From Segatella baroniae B14 (GTDB taxonomy: Bacteria; Bacteroidota; Bacteroidia; Bacteroidales; Bacteroidaceae), in contig NZ_CP091799.1 in the NCBI RefSeq assembly GCF_022024235.1, positions 193,501 to 257,500 of the forward strand: 64,000 nucleotides of DNA, written 5' to 3'. Of the stretch, positions 26,639 to 34,896 are shown piece after piece (position 1 is the first letter of the stretch; the number at the start of each line of letters is the position of its first letter). The notes under the pieces were generated by a model that was not told the origin of the DNA, searched no databases, and saw only the letters and a program-made list of their open reading frames with translations. The translations under genes were made by a program, and so were the position numbers.

Positions 26639-27457
26639 TTATTTAGGAAAGGCCTCTAAACGTTCCATAGTGGCATAAGAAAATTTTTTAGGAAATTTAG
26701 TTTTTCCTTTAATGCCTGTTTTTGCAGATAATAATTTCATAAAGGCATTAGGGTCATCGATCCTTTTTTGGGTTAATTCTATGACTTTCTTTTTAGTTGT
26801 TTTGGTACAGTTTACAACAGGGACGAATATTTCTACGTCACATTTGTTCATGCCAAGAAAATTAAATTCATAGTGATGTTGGGTATCATAGGCCTCCAAG
26901 ATGAGCCCAGGTAATCCACAAAATTTCCATGGTCCATCACTGATCGGAATATCAGGTGTAAACCATACTTCGTAGTTTCGTCCCATATAGGCACATGTTG
27001 CTTTTTGGCATTCGTGTTCACCTATTTTTTTCTTTTCATTTGTGTAATGCCATTTGAAATCAGGGATGTTTTCAGTATACTTGTATTTGTTTATTATATA
27101 TTCAAGATTATTTTTTTGATAGTTTTTCAGAATATAATAAGCTGAATTAATTTTTCCATATTTTCTTTTTATGCTATCTGTTATAGCTTTCCATTCCGAA
27201 AAATTTTCTATATTGAGTGTACTTGAATCTCTTTCATATCCAGATTGAGAAAAAAAGAAAGATTGATTCTCGGCAACTCTGAGGCTCATTAATGCTTCTG
27301 AGTATCTTTTTTGAATGGTATCAACTTGGTAAGTTAATCTATATATGCATTCATATGATGCTTTTTCGTTTGTAGCTATACCTTTGAGTGCAATAAAACA
27401 ATAAATTAAAATAATTAGCCCTTTTCTCATTATGTTTCTTTTTCTTATTGTTTCCAT
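26639..27457 (-). CDS. GLPGLI-family exported protein (first copy)
   Basis: 272 residues from ATG at 27457; an ATG nine codons later (27430) gives a more typical signal peptide and may be the real start. It has the signature GPWKFCGLPGLILEA and the conserved Cys-containing block GEHECQKATCAYMGRNYEVW. It is clearly a paralogue of the following gene, so the pair arose by duplication or as a conserved two-protein module. It lies 115 bases after the small peptide gene, with a strong hairpin in that gap. Confidence 0.88.
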   Translation of the reverse strand: METIRKRNIMRKGLIILIYCFIALKGIATNEKASYECIYRLTYQVDTIQKRYSEALMSLRVAENQSFFFSQSGYERDSSTLNIENFSEWKAITDSIKRKYGKINSAYYILKNYQKNNLEYIINKYKYTENIPDFKWHYTNEKKKIGEHECQKATCAYMGRNYEVWFTPDIPISDGPWKFCGLPGLILEAYDTQHHYEFNFLGMNKCDVEIFVPVVNCTKTTKKKVIELTQKRIDDPNAFMKLLSAKTGIKGKTKFPKKFSYATMERLEAFPK

Positions 27458-27535
27458 TTTTAATGGATAAATATGTAATGATGGTGTTTAATATGCTATA
27501 TTACATATGTTGTATCAGTATTTTATGTATTCATA

Positions 27536-27567
27536 ATCAGTCATTCAGATCATTCTGAATGACTGAT
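27536..27567 (-). repeat. Perfect hairpin after small peptide gene
   Basis: A 14-base-pair perfect stem (27536-27549 with 27554-27567) with a 4-base loop, 5 bases beyond the stop codon of the 62-residue peptide gene. No T-run follows on the - strand, so it is more likely an mRNA stabiliser or processing signal than a full terminator. It could keep peptide mRNA more abundant than the downstream genes. Confidence 0.7.
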
Positions 27568-27572
27568 CTAAT

Positions 27573-27761
27573 TTATTCTCCACAGAAAATGTTATCAATT
27601 TCTATAGCAAATTCTACGATATCTTCTATTGTTATATCGTCTCCAACTTCACTGATTTCATAAACATCACCACATGAAGTTATGATTTCATAGTTAACCT
27701 CTTTTGCATTTAAAGCTAAACAGAGTGTTGCAAAAAATGCTGTTGCTAATATTTTTTTCAT
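27573..27761 (-). CDS. Small exported acidic peptide with two cysteines
   Basis: 62 residues. A clean 19-residue signal peptide (MKKILATAFFATLCLALNA) precedes a mature part of about 43 residues with 13 acidic residues, one lysine and two cysteines, one near each end (CGDVYE and FCGE). I do not recognise the family. It is the first gene of an operon with two GLPGLI proteins and a TonB-receptor-like barrel, and the hairpin after it suggests higher expression. It could be a secreted effector, a metal-binding peptide or a substrate of the barrel; none of this is shown. Confidence 0.7.
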   Translation of the reverse strand: MKKILATAFFATLCLALNAKEVNYEIITSCGDVYEISEVGDDITIEDIVEFAIEIDNIFCGE

Positions 27762-27866
27762 TACTTTGGGTTTGATTATTTTCCTACTTTCTTTTATAGC
27801 TTTTCGGATTCTGCATTCCTTTCTGGTCTGTTAGGTCAGTATAATTATTGACGTCAATTTTATTTC

Positions 27867-27909
27867 TTATAAAGACTTGTATTGGTGATTTTTGAAAAAT
27901 CCTTTATAA
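27867..27909. repeat. Nested palindromes upstream of peptide operon
   Basis: The outer arms TTATAAAG (27867-27874) and CTTTATAA (27902-27909) enclose an inner perfect palindrome GATTTTT-g-AAAAATC (27887-27901). It lies between the probable -7 box (27941-27948) and the peptide gene, so it would be in the leader RNA or serve as an operator. Confidence 0.55.
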
Positions 27910-27940
27910 ATCGTTGTTTATACCTTTTTGTTATACTTTG

Positions 27941-27948
27941 CAAATGTA
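27941..27948 (-). promoter_or_regulatory. Probable -7 box of the peptide/GLPGLI operon
   Basis: On the - strand this reads TACATTTG, a full TAnnTTTG match. A -33 TTTG was not seen at the expected distance. If used, it gives a leader of about 170 bases containing the nested palindromes. Confidence 0.45.
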
Positions 27949-28060
27949 TATATATTTTTTTTTTCTATGTAATTTTTTTGTCTCCAATAGTGTACATAGT
28001 GTCGCAAGGTATTTTATGCACATAAATTGTTTTATAATGCATATTAGCGACTGTTAAAAA

Positions 28061-28102
28061 AAATAATCCCCTATTTGTGTCTTAGCAAACAAGGGATTAT
28101 TT
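28061..28102 (-). terminator. Strong terminator in the 28-kb intergenic region
   Basis: A perfect 10-base-pair stem (AAATAATCCC at 28061-28070, complement at 28093-28102) with a further TTGT/ACAA pairing inside. On the - strand the stem runs into an eight-U tract. It would end transcripts coming from the LuxR gene or from an RNA gene in 28103-28647. On the + strand the following sequence is T-rich but interrupted. Confidence 0.75.
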
Positions 28103-28647
28103 ATTTTATGTTTTTATGTGAATTTAATTTTTAAAAGGATAAATAATATAGAGGCATAGAGTTCTGTCGCAGCAAAAAGTATTGAATGGTAGCAGACTCT
28201 AATGGTCTGTAATAGGTAGTTTGTTAAATAAAATATCAAAAAAACATAGCTCTCTAAAATTGTCATTTAGCTCGAAATCTTTAACTTCTAGGCTGACTAT
28301 TTGTTATTTCGCTACCACATTTTTACCCTTACTTTCTGTAAAACCATAGTAAATGTGGGCAATAGTATACATTTGAGCAGCCAAACATTATGGTTTTGCA
28401 GTATAAACACTATGTTTTTAACGTGTAAAAGCTATACTAAGGCCAAGTATTTATTAAATCAATAAATCTGCGACTTGGTAAAGTGTTGATATTTAGATAA
28501 TTATGAAATACTGCAAAATTAGAATATTTGAGGTATTCTAGTATTACAAGCAGCAAAAAGCAAACTACAAGACGGTTTATGTCATACAAATTCAAGATGT
28601 ATTAGAACTACGCAATAAGAAACAAATATGATTTGATTACAGCGTTG

Positions 28648-29247
28648 TTATATCTTATTGATATCTACGTAACCGTGCATTACAGCATATATGGTGAGTG
28701 CAGATACGCTTTTCATACCTAATTTCTCCTGAATATTTTTGCGGTGTGTTATTACTGTGGTAAGGCCGATATTAAGTTTTTCGGCAATTTCTTTGTTAAT
28801 ATGCCCTTGCGCCACTAAAGACAGAACTTCTATTTCTCGGTCGGATAGCAACTGTTTACGTAACACCTTGGGCATTTTTGGCAGATTTTTGCCTCCTGCG
28901 TGTCCTCTTTGCTCTAATCTGAGCAGATTCATAGTAAGTTCTTTTTCAGGTACGTTTACACAAAGCGTTTTAAAGCCACTCATTTCGGCATCGCTTTGTA
29001 ATGTAAGCACGATAGTTTTATGAGCATGCTGAGTAAAGAAATCACGATTTTCTAGTACAATGTTTGTGGAAACGAAATAGTGGAAAAAGCGGTCAGCGCC
29101 AGCCTGAATCATCTCTTCGAAACTTATATATGTTTCGATAGTCATGATAGGCATTACGTCTTGAAGGATTTTCTTTAGACCCATGCTAGCTAAAGTATTA
29201 TTATCAATAATTGCTATTGATGGTCTTCCTGTAAATTGATGCTCCAT
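28648..29247 (-). CDS. LuxR-type regulator with degenerate receiver
   Basis: 199 residues. Residues 1-120 resemble a response-regulator receiver (IAIIDNNTLASMG), but where the phospho-acceptor Asp is expected the sequence reads FVS (Ser60), so it is probably not phosphorylated in the usual way. Residues 133-199 are a LuxR helix-turn-helix (LSDREIEVLSLVAQG, TTVITHRKNIQ) very like that of the hemerythrin-LuxR protein at 22205, including the ending with VDI. No histidine kinase gene is near. It starts 29 bases after the phospholipase-like gene on the same strand. Confidence 0.85.
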   Translation of the reverse strand: MEHQFTGRPSIAIIDNNTLASMGLKKILQDVMPIMTIETYISFEEMIQAGADRFFHYFVSTNIVLENRDFFTQHAHKTIVLTLQSDAEMSGFKTLCVNVPEKELTMNLLRLEQRGHAGGKNLPKMPKVLRKQLLSDREIEVLSLVAQGHINKEIAEKLNIGLTTVITHRKNIQEKLGMKSVSALTIYAVMHGYVDINKI

Positions 29248-29276
29248 ATTGTAGAGTTTTATTTTATAATCTCATA

Positions 29277-30545
29277 TTAGAGGAATGGTGCAAGTAAGTG
29301 AGCCCACCATCCAAGATGTCTTTGACTTGGTGTGCGCCATTCTTTCCAGCTCTTCGGTGTAAGTAAGAAACTGTCCTTCTTATAGTTTTCGAAGAGGGTG
29401 TCTAACTCTTTGGTTGTATTCTTGTCTATAATAACAGCATTTTCCTCGTAGTCCCATCTTAAACTTCGAGAGTTCAGATTAGCACTGCCTACGGTACAAA
29501 ATTTTCCATCTACCATAATAATCTTGGTGTGATGAAAACCTTTGGTAAACATGTATACCTCACAGCCCGCTTTCATGAATTTATGTGCATTATAGAATCC
29601 ACAGTCAGGAGTTAGTGGTACATCACTCTTTGTAGAAAGCATAATCTGAACCTTAACCCCTCTTTTAGCTGCATTCTTTATAGCCTTGATAAGTTTATGA
29701 CTTAAAGTGAAGTACGGATTAATCAGCTTGATACTATCTTTAGCGTCATTGATAGCATTAACATAAAAGTATCGTATAATATCATTGCTGATATGTGGTT
29801 CACGATTTATGATACCCACCATCTTATGGTAGGCTGTCGCTGTTGTATCTGGACGTAATCCCTGAAAGTAATCAGCTTTTTTGGCTCTCCAGAATTCTGT
29901 AGAGTGTATATTTTGATGGGTTACTTTTTTCCACATCTTCAAGAATATTTTCTGAAGAGTGTTTACCTCGCTGCCATCAATACGGCAGTGCATATCATAC
30001 CATCCACCAACTACTTCTGTTCCTTTTATATAATAATCAGCTACATTCATTCCACCTGTATAGGCAATCTTGCCATCAATAATAACTATTTTGCGGTGGT
30101 CACGATTAAAAATGTCGTCTATCCAGGGGAATTTAACAGGATTAAATTCTTTTATCTCGATGCCCATTTCTCGAATGGCTTTAATATGCTTTTCTTTGAG
30201 TGGCATATTATTAGAAGAGTTACCAAATCCATCAAAGAGGGCACGAACTTTAACTCCTTCTTTTACCTTTTGGCCAAGAATAGAAATCAATTTACGTGTA
30301 ATCGAATCATTTCTGAAGTTGAAATATTCTAGATGCACTGTACTTTTGGCCTGTCGAATAGCCGAGAACATATCATCAAATTTCCTTTGTCCATTAGTCA
30401 GAAGGGTAATTGAATTATCATGAGAAAAGGTTATCCCCTTGGATCTTAATTGTGCCACAATCAGTGAATCTGACGATTGTGCATGAGCTGTGAGGTTTAC
30501 CCAAAGTATGAGGAGCGCAATTATAATTTGTTTTATATGCTTCAT
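29277..30545 (-). CDS. Exported phospholipase D-family protein (cardiolipin synthase-like)
   Basis: 422 residues. It starts with a signal peptide (cleavage near AHA-Q, about residue 22) rather than the two membrane helices of classical cardiolipin synthases. Both HxK active-site motifs are intact: HRKIVIIDGKIAYTGGMN in the first half and HHTKIIMVDGKFCTVGSAN in the second. It could act on phospholipids in the periplasm. It is encoded 49 bases after kdsD and before a LuxR gene, which places it in an envelope-building operon. Confidence 0.87.
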   Translation of the reverse strand: MKHIKQIIIALLILWVNLTAHAQSSDSLIVAQLRSKGITFSHDNSITLLTNGQRKFDDMFSAIRQAKSTVHLEYFNFRNDSITRKLISILGQKVKEGVKVRALFDGFGNSSNNMPLKEKHIKAIREMGIEIKEFNPVKFPWIDDIFNRDHRKIVIIDGKIAYTGGMNVADYYIKGTEVVGGWYDMHCRIDGSEVNTLQKIFLKMWKKVTHQNIHSTEFWRAKKADYFQGLRPDTTATAYHKMVGIINREPHISNDIIRYFYVNAINDAKDSIKLINPYFTLSHKLIKAIKNAAKRGVKVQIMLSTKSDVPLTPDCGFYNAHKFMKAGCEVYMFTKGFHHTKIIMVDGKFCTVGSANLNSRSLRWDYEENAVIIDKNTTKELDTLFENYKKDSFLLTPKSWKEWRTPSQRHLGWWAHLLAPFL

Positions 30546-30594
30546 TTTTGTTTTTTTCGTTCCGAAAATTTATTCGCCTAAAACATTTTCGTAT

Positions 30595-31584
30595 TTAGAT
30601 CATGCATGCATAATGATCTACGATTCCCAGCAGATGTTTTTCTTTATCTGTAACCAAAACGGTATGAATACGATGCTCCTGCATGATTCGTTGTACCTCT
30701 GATATCTTAGTAGAGGTATATACTTGTTTCGGATGGATGGTCATAATCTCGTTGACAGTATGATCAAAGAATTCGGCCTGCCAACGTTCCATTGCTCTAC
30801 GAATGTCACCATCGGTTATTATTCCTGCGATCTTGTCGTTTACTAAGGATACACCGAGTCCTAACTGTCCTTTACTGACTTTAATGATAGCTTCACCCAA
30901 ATGCATGTCTTGTGGAATAATAGGCAGGTTATCTGTTTTCATGACATCGCCTGCTGTAGTCAATAGACGTTTGCCTAGTTCGCCACCTGGGTGGAACTGC
31001 GCAAAATCTCTAGGTTTGAAGTTGCGTACTTCCATCAAGGCGATAGCAAGTGCGTCGCCCATAGCCAAAGCTGCTGTTGTGCTACTTGTTGGAGCCAAGT
31101 TAAGCGGACAGGCTTCTCGCTCTACATGTACCATAATATGGGCATTGCTGTATTTTGCCAAGAGCGAATTTTTATTGCCAGTCATGGATATGATAGGTAT
31201 ATTCATGTGGAGAACCATTGGGATAAATCGTAATAATTCGTCAGTTTGGCCAGAGTTGCTTAAGGCCAAAACGACATCATCTGCAGTCATGACTCCTAGG
31301 TCACCGTGATATACATCAAGTGGATTAATGAAAAATGCAGGAGTTCCTGTAGATGCTAATGTAGCAGCAATCTTAGCGCCCACATTACCACTCTTACCTA
31401 CACCTGTCACGATGATTTTGCCATTGCAATGATACATCATTTCAACGGCTTTGACAAACTCGTCATCCATCTGAGGAATCAAATCGAGTATGGCCTTGGC
31501 TTCATTGCGTAAACAGAGTTCGCCATATTGGCGCGATTTACGAATTCTTTCTTCTACTTCTTGATTATCTTGTTTATTCTCCAT
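30595..31584 (-). CDS. kdsD: Arabinose-5-phosphate isomerase
   Basis: 329 residues with an SIS domain (about 1-205; VTGVGKSGNVGAKIAATLASTG holds the phosphosugar-binding loop, and LSNSGQTDE follows) and two CBS domains (about 210-325; AGIITDGDIRRAM). The family converts ribulose-5-phosphate to arabinose-5-phosphate, the precursor of Kdo for lipopolysaccharide. kdsA, the next enzyme of the pathway, is 52 bases upstream on the same strand, which supports the call over the paralogue GutQ. Confidence 0.93.
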   Translation of the reverse strand: MENKQDNQEVEERIRKSRQYGELCLRNEAKAILDLIPQMDDEFVKAVEMMYHCNGKIIVTGVGKSGNVGAKIAATLASTGTPAFFINPLDVYHGDLGVMTADDVVLALSNSGQTDELLRFIPMVLHMNIPIISMTGNKNSLLAKYSNAHIMVHVEREACPLNLAPTSSTTAALAMGDALAIALMEVRNFKPRDFAQFHPGGELGKRLLTTAGDVMKTDNLPIIPQDMHLGEAIIKVSKGQLGLGVSLVNDKIAGIITDGDIRRAMERWQAEFFDHTVNEIMTIHPKQVYTSTKISEVQRIMQEHRIHTVLVTDKEKHLLGIVDHYACMI

Positions 31585-31636
31585 TTCCTTTGATTTTACG
31601 AAGTTTACTTTACCTTTTAGGGTCTTCGTTTTAAAG

Positions 31637-32395
31637 CTACTTTTTAAGTATTTTGTTGATAAGAGAGTCCAGTTGGTCTAGTGGCAGCATATTTGGTCCA
31701 TCGCTCAAACCCAAATCTGGGTTGGGATGCACTTCAAAGAAATATCCTGTTGCTCCAAATGCTTTAGCTGCTAAGGCCATAGATGGTACAAAGCGACGGT
31801 CTCCAGAAGTTTTTCCGTCACCAGCTCCTGGGCGTTGAACACTATGTGTACAGTCCATGATAACGGTTGGAACTATTTCTAGCATATCAGGAATATTGCG
31901 GAAATCCACAACCAAATTGTTGTATCCAAAAGTATTGCCTCGTTCAGTAAGCCATACTTCTTGAGCACCACTTTCCTTAGCCTTTTCTACTGGATATTTC
32001 ATGTCCTGTCCGCTGAGAAACTGAGCTTTTTTGATATTTACAATCTTACCAGTTTTGGCAGCTGCTACCAGTAGATCTGTCTGTCGGCAAAGGAAGGCTG
32101 GAATTTGTATTACGTCGACAACTTTACCCACTGGCTCAGCTTGATAACTTTCGTGAATATCGGTCAACAGTCGGAGTCCATATTTTGTCTTTATTTCGTT
32201 AAGCATCTGTAGACCTTTTTCCATTCCCGGACCTCTGAAAGAATGAATAGAAGTGCGATTAGCTTTGTCGAATGAGGCCTTGAATATGATATTTATACCA
32301 TATTTTTGGTTGAGTCTAACTAATTCTTTAGCCACGGTGTCAAGTAATTCCATTGACTCAATGACACATGGGCCACAAATAAAGACGTTTTCCAT
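31637..32395 (-). CDS. kdsA: 3-deoxy-8-phosphooctulonate synthase (Kdo-8-P synthase)
   Basis: 252 residues, slightly shorter than the E. coli enzyme. The start reads FICGPCVIES, then FKASFDKANRTS (phosphoenolpyruvate site) and the C-terminal GDRRFVPSMALAAKAFGATG followed by FFEVHPNPD. It condenses phosphoenolpyruvate with arabinose-5-phosphate in the cytoplasm. It lies only 5 bases after the mscS-type gene and 52 before kdsD, so the three form one operon. Confidence 0.95.
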   Translation of the reverse strand: MENVFICGPCVIESMELLDTVAKELVRLNQKYGINIIFKASFDKANRTSIHSFRGPGMEKGLQMLNEIKTKYGLRLLTDIHESYQAEPVGKVVDVIQIPAFLCRQTDLLVAAAKTGKIVNIKKAQFLSGQDMKYPVEKAKESGAQEVWLTERGNTFGYNNLVVDFRNIPDMLEIVPTVIMDCTHSVQRPGAGDGKTSGDRRFVPSMALAAKAFGATGYFFEVHPNPDLGLSDGPNMLPLDQLDSLINKILKK

Positions 32396-32400
32396 TTTTT

Positions 32401-34806
32401 TTATTTGTTTTCTGATGTTGTATTTTCTTCCAATTCTTTTACGTTAGCAGATGTAATACTTTTGATGGTAATTTCGCGTTGTGGGAATGGTATCTCTATG
32501 TTGTTGTCATTGAGTGTCTTGTAGATACATTCCATAATTTCACCATCATCGAGAGCTTTAGTCAATACGTTTACCCATACGAGTATCTTAAGTGTAATAC
32601 AGCTGTCATCAAAGCTTTTGAGTAGAACTGTAACAGGCTTTTTCTTGTATACACAGTCAAGTTTGCTGACGTTTTCTTTCAAAAGTTTCTTAACCTCTGA
32701 AATGTTTGAACCGTACGCTACACCAACCTCAAGTGTATCCAACTCATAACCATGGTTACGAGTAAGATTCTTATAGTTCTTAGTGAACAGTTGACTGTTC
32801 TGGAAAGCTATGATACTACCATCGAGAGCCTCTAGCATGGTAGAGGTATAATTAATACTGCTTACACGTCCACGGATACCATCGCAGACAATGTAGTCGC
32901 CAATTTTGATACGACCAGCCATCAGCGATATACCATAGTAGATATTTTCGAGGATATCTTTCATGGCAAAACCGATACCTGTTGATAAACCACCAGACAC
33001 GACAACAAACCATGTCCAACTGACATGCAGTATATGTAAACTGCCAAGCAGCCATATAGCCCATACTAATGCCTGAGTAACGTTTCTTGTCATAACAGTA
33101 CGACTGGCTGCAGTCGTTGGGTCTTTTGCCTTAAATCTCGCTTCCATGATTTCGTTGGCTACCTTGACGATATAGTTAAAGATAAACCACAAATTGATAA
33201 CCATGCATATGCCATAAAGACTGAAAGAAATCTCTTTGGAGTCAACAATATGATATTTGAAAATTTCCCATACTGTATCACTTAAATTGAATACTTCTGC
33301 TGCCCAGTAGAAAGAAACGATGAATGAGAAAACTCCACAACAAGGTAAGACTACTTTATATATTAAGCGGAAGAACCAATTCTTTTGAACGGATTTCTTT
33401 TCCATTTCTTTGGCTTCTCCCCAACTTTTGAGCCATTGAGACAAGCAGTTGAGAGTAAGGATACACGTAAGCATCATCACCCACCATATAAGTAATTGTA
33501 CGGAGCCGAGAGTATAACCCGACCACGAAAGAATTACAGATGCAACAAAAATAGTAAGCGAAATATATGAAAAAAACATATCGCTTCTTGGTACTCTATA
33601 GTGCTTTTTGTAGATAACGTAAGCTTGCCATATTAAATTGAACAGCAGAATAGGAGGGAAAATCAAGTTTACTAATGTGTTAGGAATCAAAATCACACGG
33701 AAAATAATGACGATGAAGCCTACAACTATGAGAGGAGCATATATCAAGAAAGCACTCTTAATCTTGTCAGACTCGACTCGGAGAAGAAGTGATATCAAAA
33801 TTACACCTAGTAGCCAAGTATACTGCATGAGCAAACCACTAGCCATGGTGAAGAAGTTTTGAGCAAGAGACGTTCGGATAATACCAAGGAAAATTCCGAA
33901 TGTCACAACGGTCATGGCCATAATGATAGGTGTTCGCTTGGCTAAGAAACGATCACGTATCTTGGTAAAATTGCTCTTCTTGATTAGCCAGGTAAATATA
34001 AATCTGAAGAAAATAATATTAATAAATATCGAAATGAATGACCAGGTGATAAGTATAATAAAGAGAAAACCAATATACTTTGAATCCCATTGTGAAATAG
34101 AATTTGGTGTTGGCTTATATTTTTCTTTTACCGTATTTTCAGTTTGGTACATTTCTCGGTTAAAGCTACGAAGAATACTGAAATAATTGTCTGCAAGGTT
34201 ATTGAAAATATTATTCTGTATTTCTTGATAGCGAATGTCTGCATAGTCATTTAAGCTTTGTAAGCGACTTTCTATCATATCATAAATGCGTTGATCTTGT
34301 TGAAGCTGTTCTTCCGTCTCTTTTAGTTGTCGGCGGATGTTAACAGCTAGTGTGAGACACACATTTCGGTTAATCTGACTTCTTTCATCAAGAAATTGTT
34401 TAGGCATTTTTTGAAGGTAATTGATGAGAGAATCATATCTTGCAACTTCGATATTGTTTTTGCGAAGTATTTTTTGAAAAGGCTTACTCTGTGTCTTGAA
34501 TTTGTTAAACTGTTCAGTTGCTTCATGACATGCGTAGGCTAGATCGAAAATATAGCCATCTTTCTGAGAATACAGCATCAAGGCATTCTGATTTGCCTGA
34601 TTCAAAATTTGTGTAATCTGCTCAAAGAGTTGTTTTTGAGAATCTTTGGTCTGTTTGGCCTGTTTCTCCATTTCAAGATGAGCATTGGTAAGTTCTGAAC
34701 GCAAGATGTAAAGGGTCGTCGTAATGCTATCTTCTTTCAAGACGGCATTGCTTGGTAATATAAATGCTATTAAAAGTATTAAAATTACAAATATTCTTTT
34801 TTTCAT
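32401..34806 (-). CDS. Large MscS-family mechanosensitive channel
   Basis: 801 residues. A signal peptide (about 1-20) precedes a periplasmic helical domain with coiled coils (about 25-240), then about ten membrane helices (245-600), and the MscS pore and beta domain. The pore helix is SGGLSTGIGFAMKDILEN (near 600-620), followed by IKIGDYIVCDGIRGRVSSI. The architecture resembles MscK/MscM-type channels that release solutes on hypo-osmotic shock. It is the first gene of the kdsA/kdsD operon. Confidence 0.92.
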   Translation of the reverse strand: MKKRIFVILILLIAFILPSNAVLKEDSITTTLYILRSELTNAHLEMEKQAKQTKDSQKQLFEQITQILNQANQNALMLYSQKDGYIFDLAYACHEATEQFNKFKTQSKPFQKILRKNNIEVARYDSLINYLQKMPKQFLDERSQINRNVCLTLAVNIRRQLKETEEQLQQDQRIYDMIESRLQSLNDYADIRYQEIQNNIFNNLADNYFSILRSFNREMYQTENTVKEKYKPTPNSISQWDSKYIGFLFIILITWSFISIFINIIFFRFIFTWLIKKSNFTKIRDRFLAKRTPIIMAMTVVTFGIFLGIIRTSLAQNFFTMASGLLMQYTWLLGVILISLLLRVESDKIKSAFLIYAPLIVVGFIVIIFRVILIPNTLVNLIFPPILLFNLIWQAYVIYKKHYRVPRSDMFFSYISLTIFVASVILSWSGYTLGSVQLLIWWVMMLTCILTLNCLSQWLKSWGEAKEMEKKSVQKNWFFRLIYKVVLPCCGVFSFIVSFYWAAEVFNLSDTVWEIFKYHIVDSKEISFSLYGICMVINLWFIFNYIVKVANEIMEARFKAKDPTTAASRTVMTRNVTQALVWAIWLLGSLHILHVSWTWFVVVSGGLSTGIGFAMKDILENIYYGISLMAGRIKIGDYIVCDGIRGRVSSINYTSTMLEALDGSIIAFQNSQLFTKNYKNLTRNHGYELDTLEVGVAYGSNISEVKKLLKENVSKLDCVYKKKPVTVLLKSFDDSCITLKILVWVNVLTKALDDGEIMECIYKTLNDNNIEIPFPQREITIKSITSANVKELEENTTSENK

Positions 34807-34826
34807 AATTCTCTAAATTATGTGTG

Positions 34827-34834
34827 CAAAGGTA
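34827..34834 (-). promoter_or_regulatory. Promoter -7 box of mscS-kdsA-kdsD operon
   Basis: On the - strand TACCTTTG, a perfect TAnnTTTG match 20 bases before the ATG at 34806. The -33 region is weak (TTTC). Confidence 0.65.
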
Positions 34835-34844
34835 ATTAAAAACT

Positions 34845-34875
34845 TTTGTAACTTGAAAAAAACTTTGTACTTTTG
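34845..34875 (+). promoter_or_regulatory. Promoter of BadF-type kinase gene
   Basis: TTTG at 34845-34848, a 19-base spacer and TACTTTTG at 34868-34875, 21 bases before the ATG at 34897. It is divergent from and overlaps the mscS promoter region. Confidence 0.8.
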
Positions 34876-34896
34876 TCGAACCAATAAACATCAAGT

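Larger units (their letters stand above)
27762..28647. other. 886-bp non-coding region with several inverted repeats
   Basis: No convincing protein-coding frame was seen on either strand. It holds a - strand -7 box for the peptide operon (27941-27948), nested palindromes at 27867-27909, a strong hairpin at 28061-28102, and further hairpins at about 28193-28209, 28313-28358, 28443-28478 and 28507-28545. The part from 28103 to 28647 lies between the LuxR gene stop and the 28061 hairpin. It could be a long 3' leader of that operon, a separate RNA gene or a decayed element. Confidence 0.6.

Noticed and set aside
28103..28647. Known structural RNAs (RNase P RNA, tmRNA, SRP RNA, 6S RNA)
   Set aside because: None of the conserved core sequences I can recall for these RNAs was seen on either strand.
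30803..31309. 168-codon + strand frame inside kdsD
   Set aside because: It mirrors kdsD, which has clear SIS and CBS domains, and has no domain of its own.
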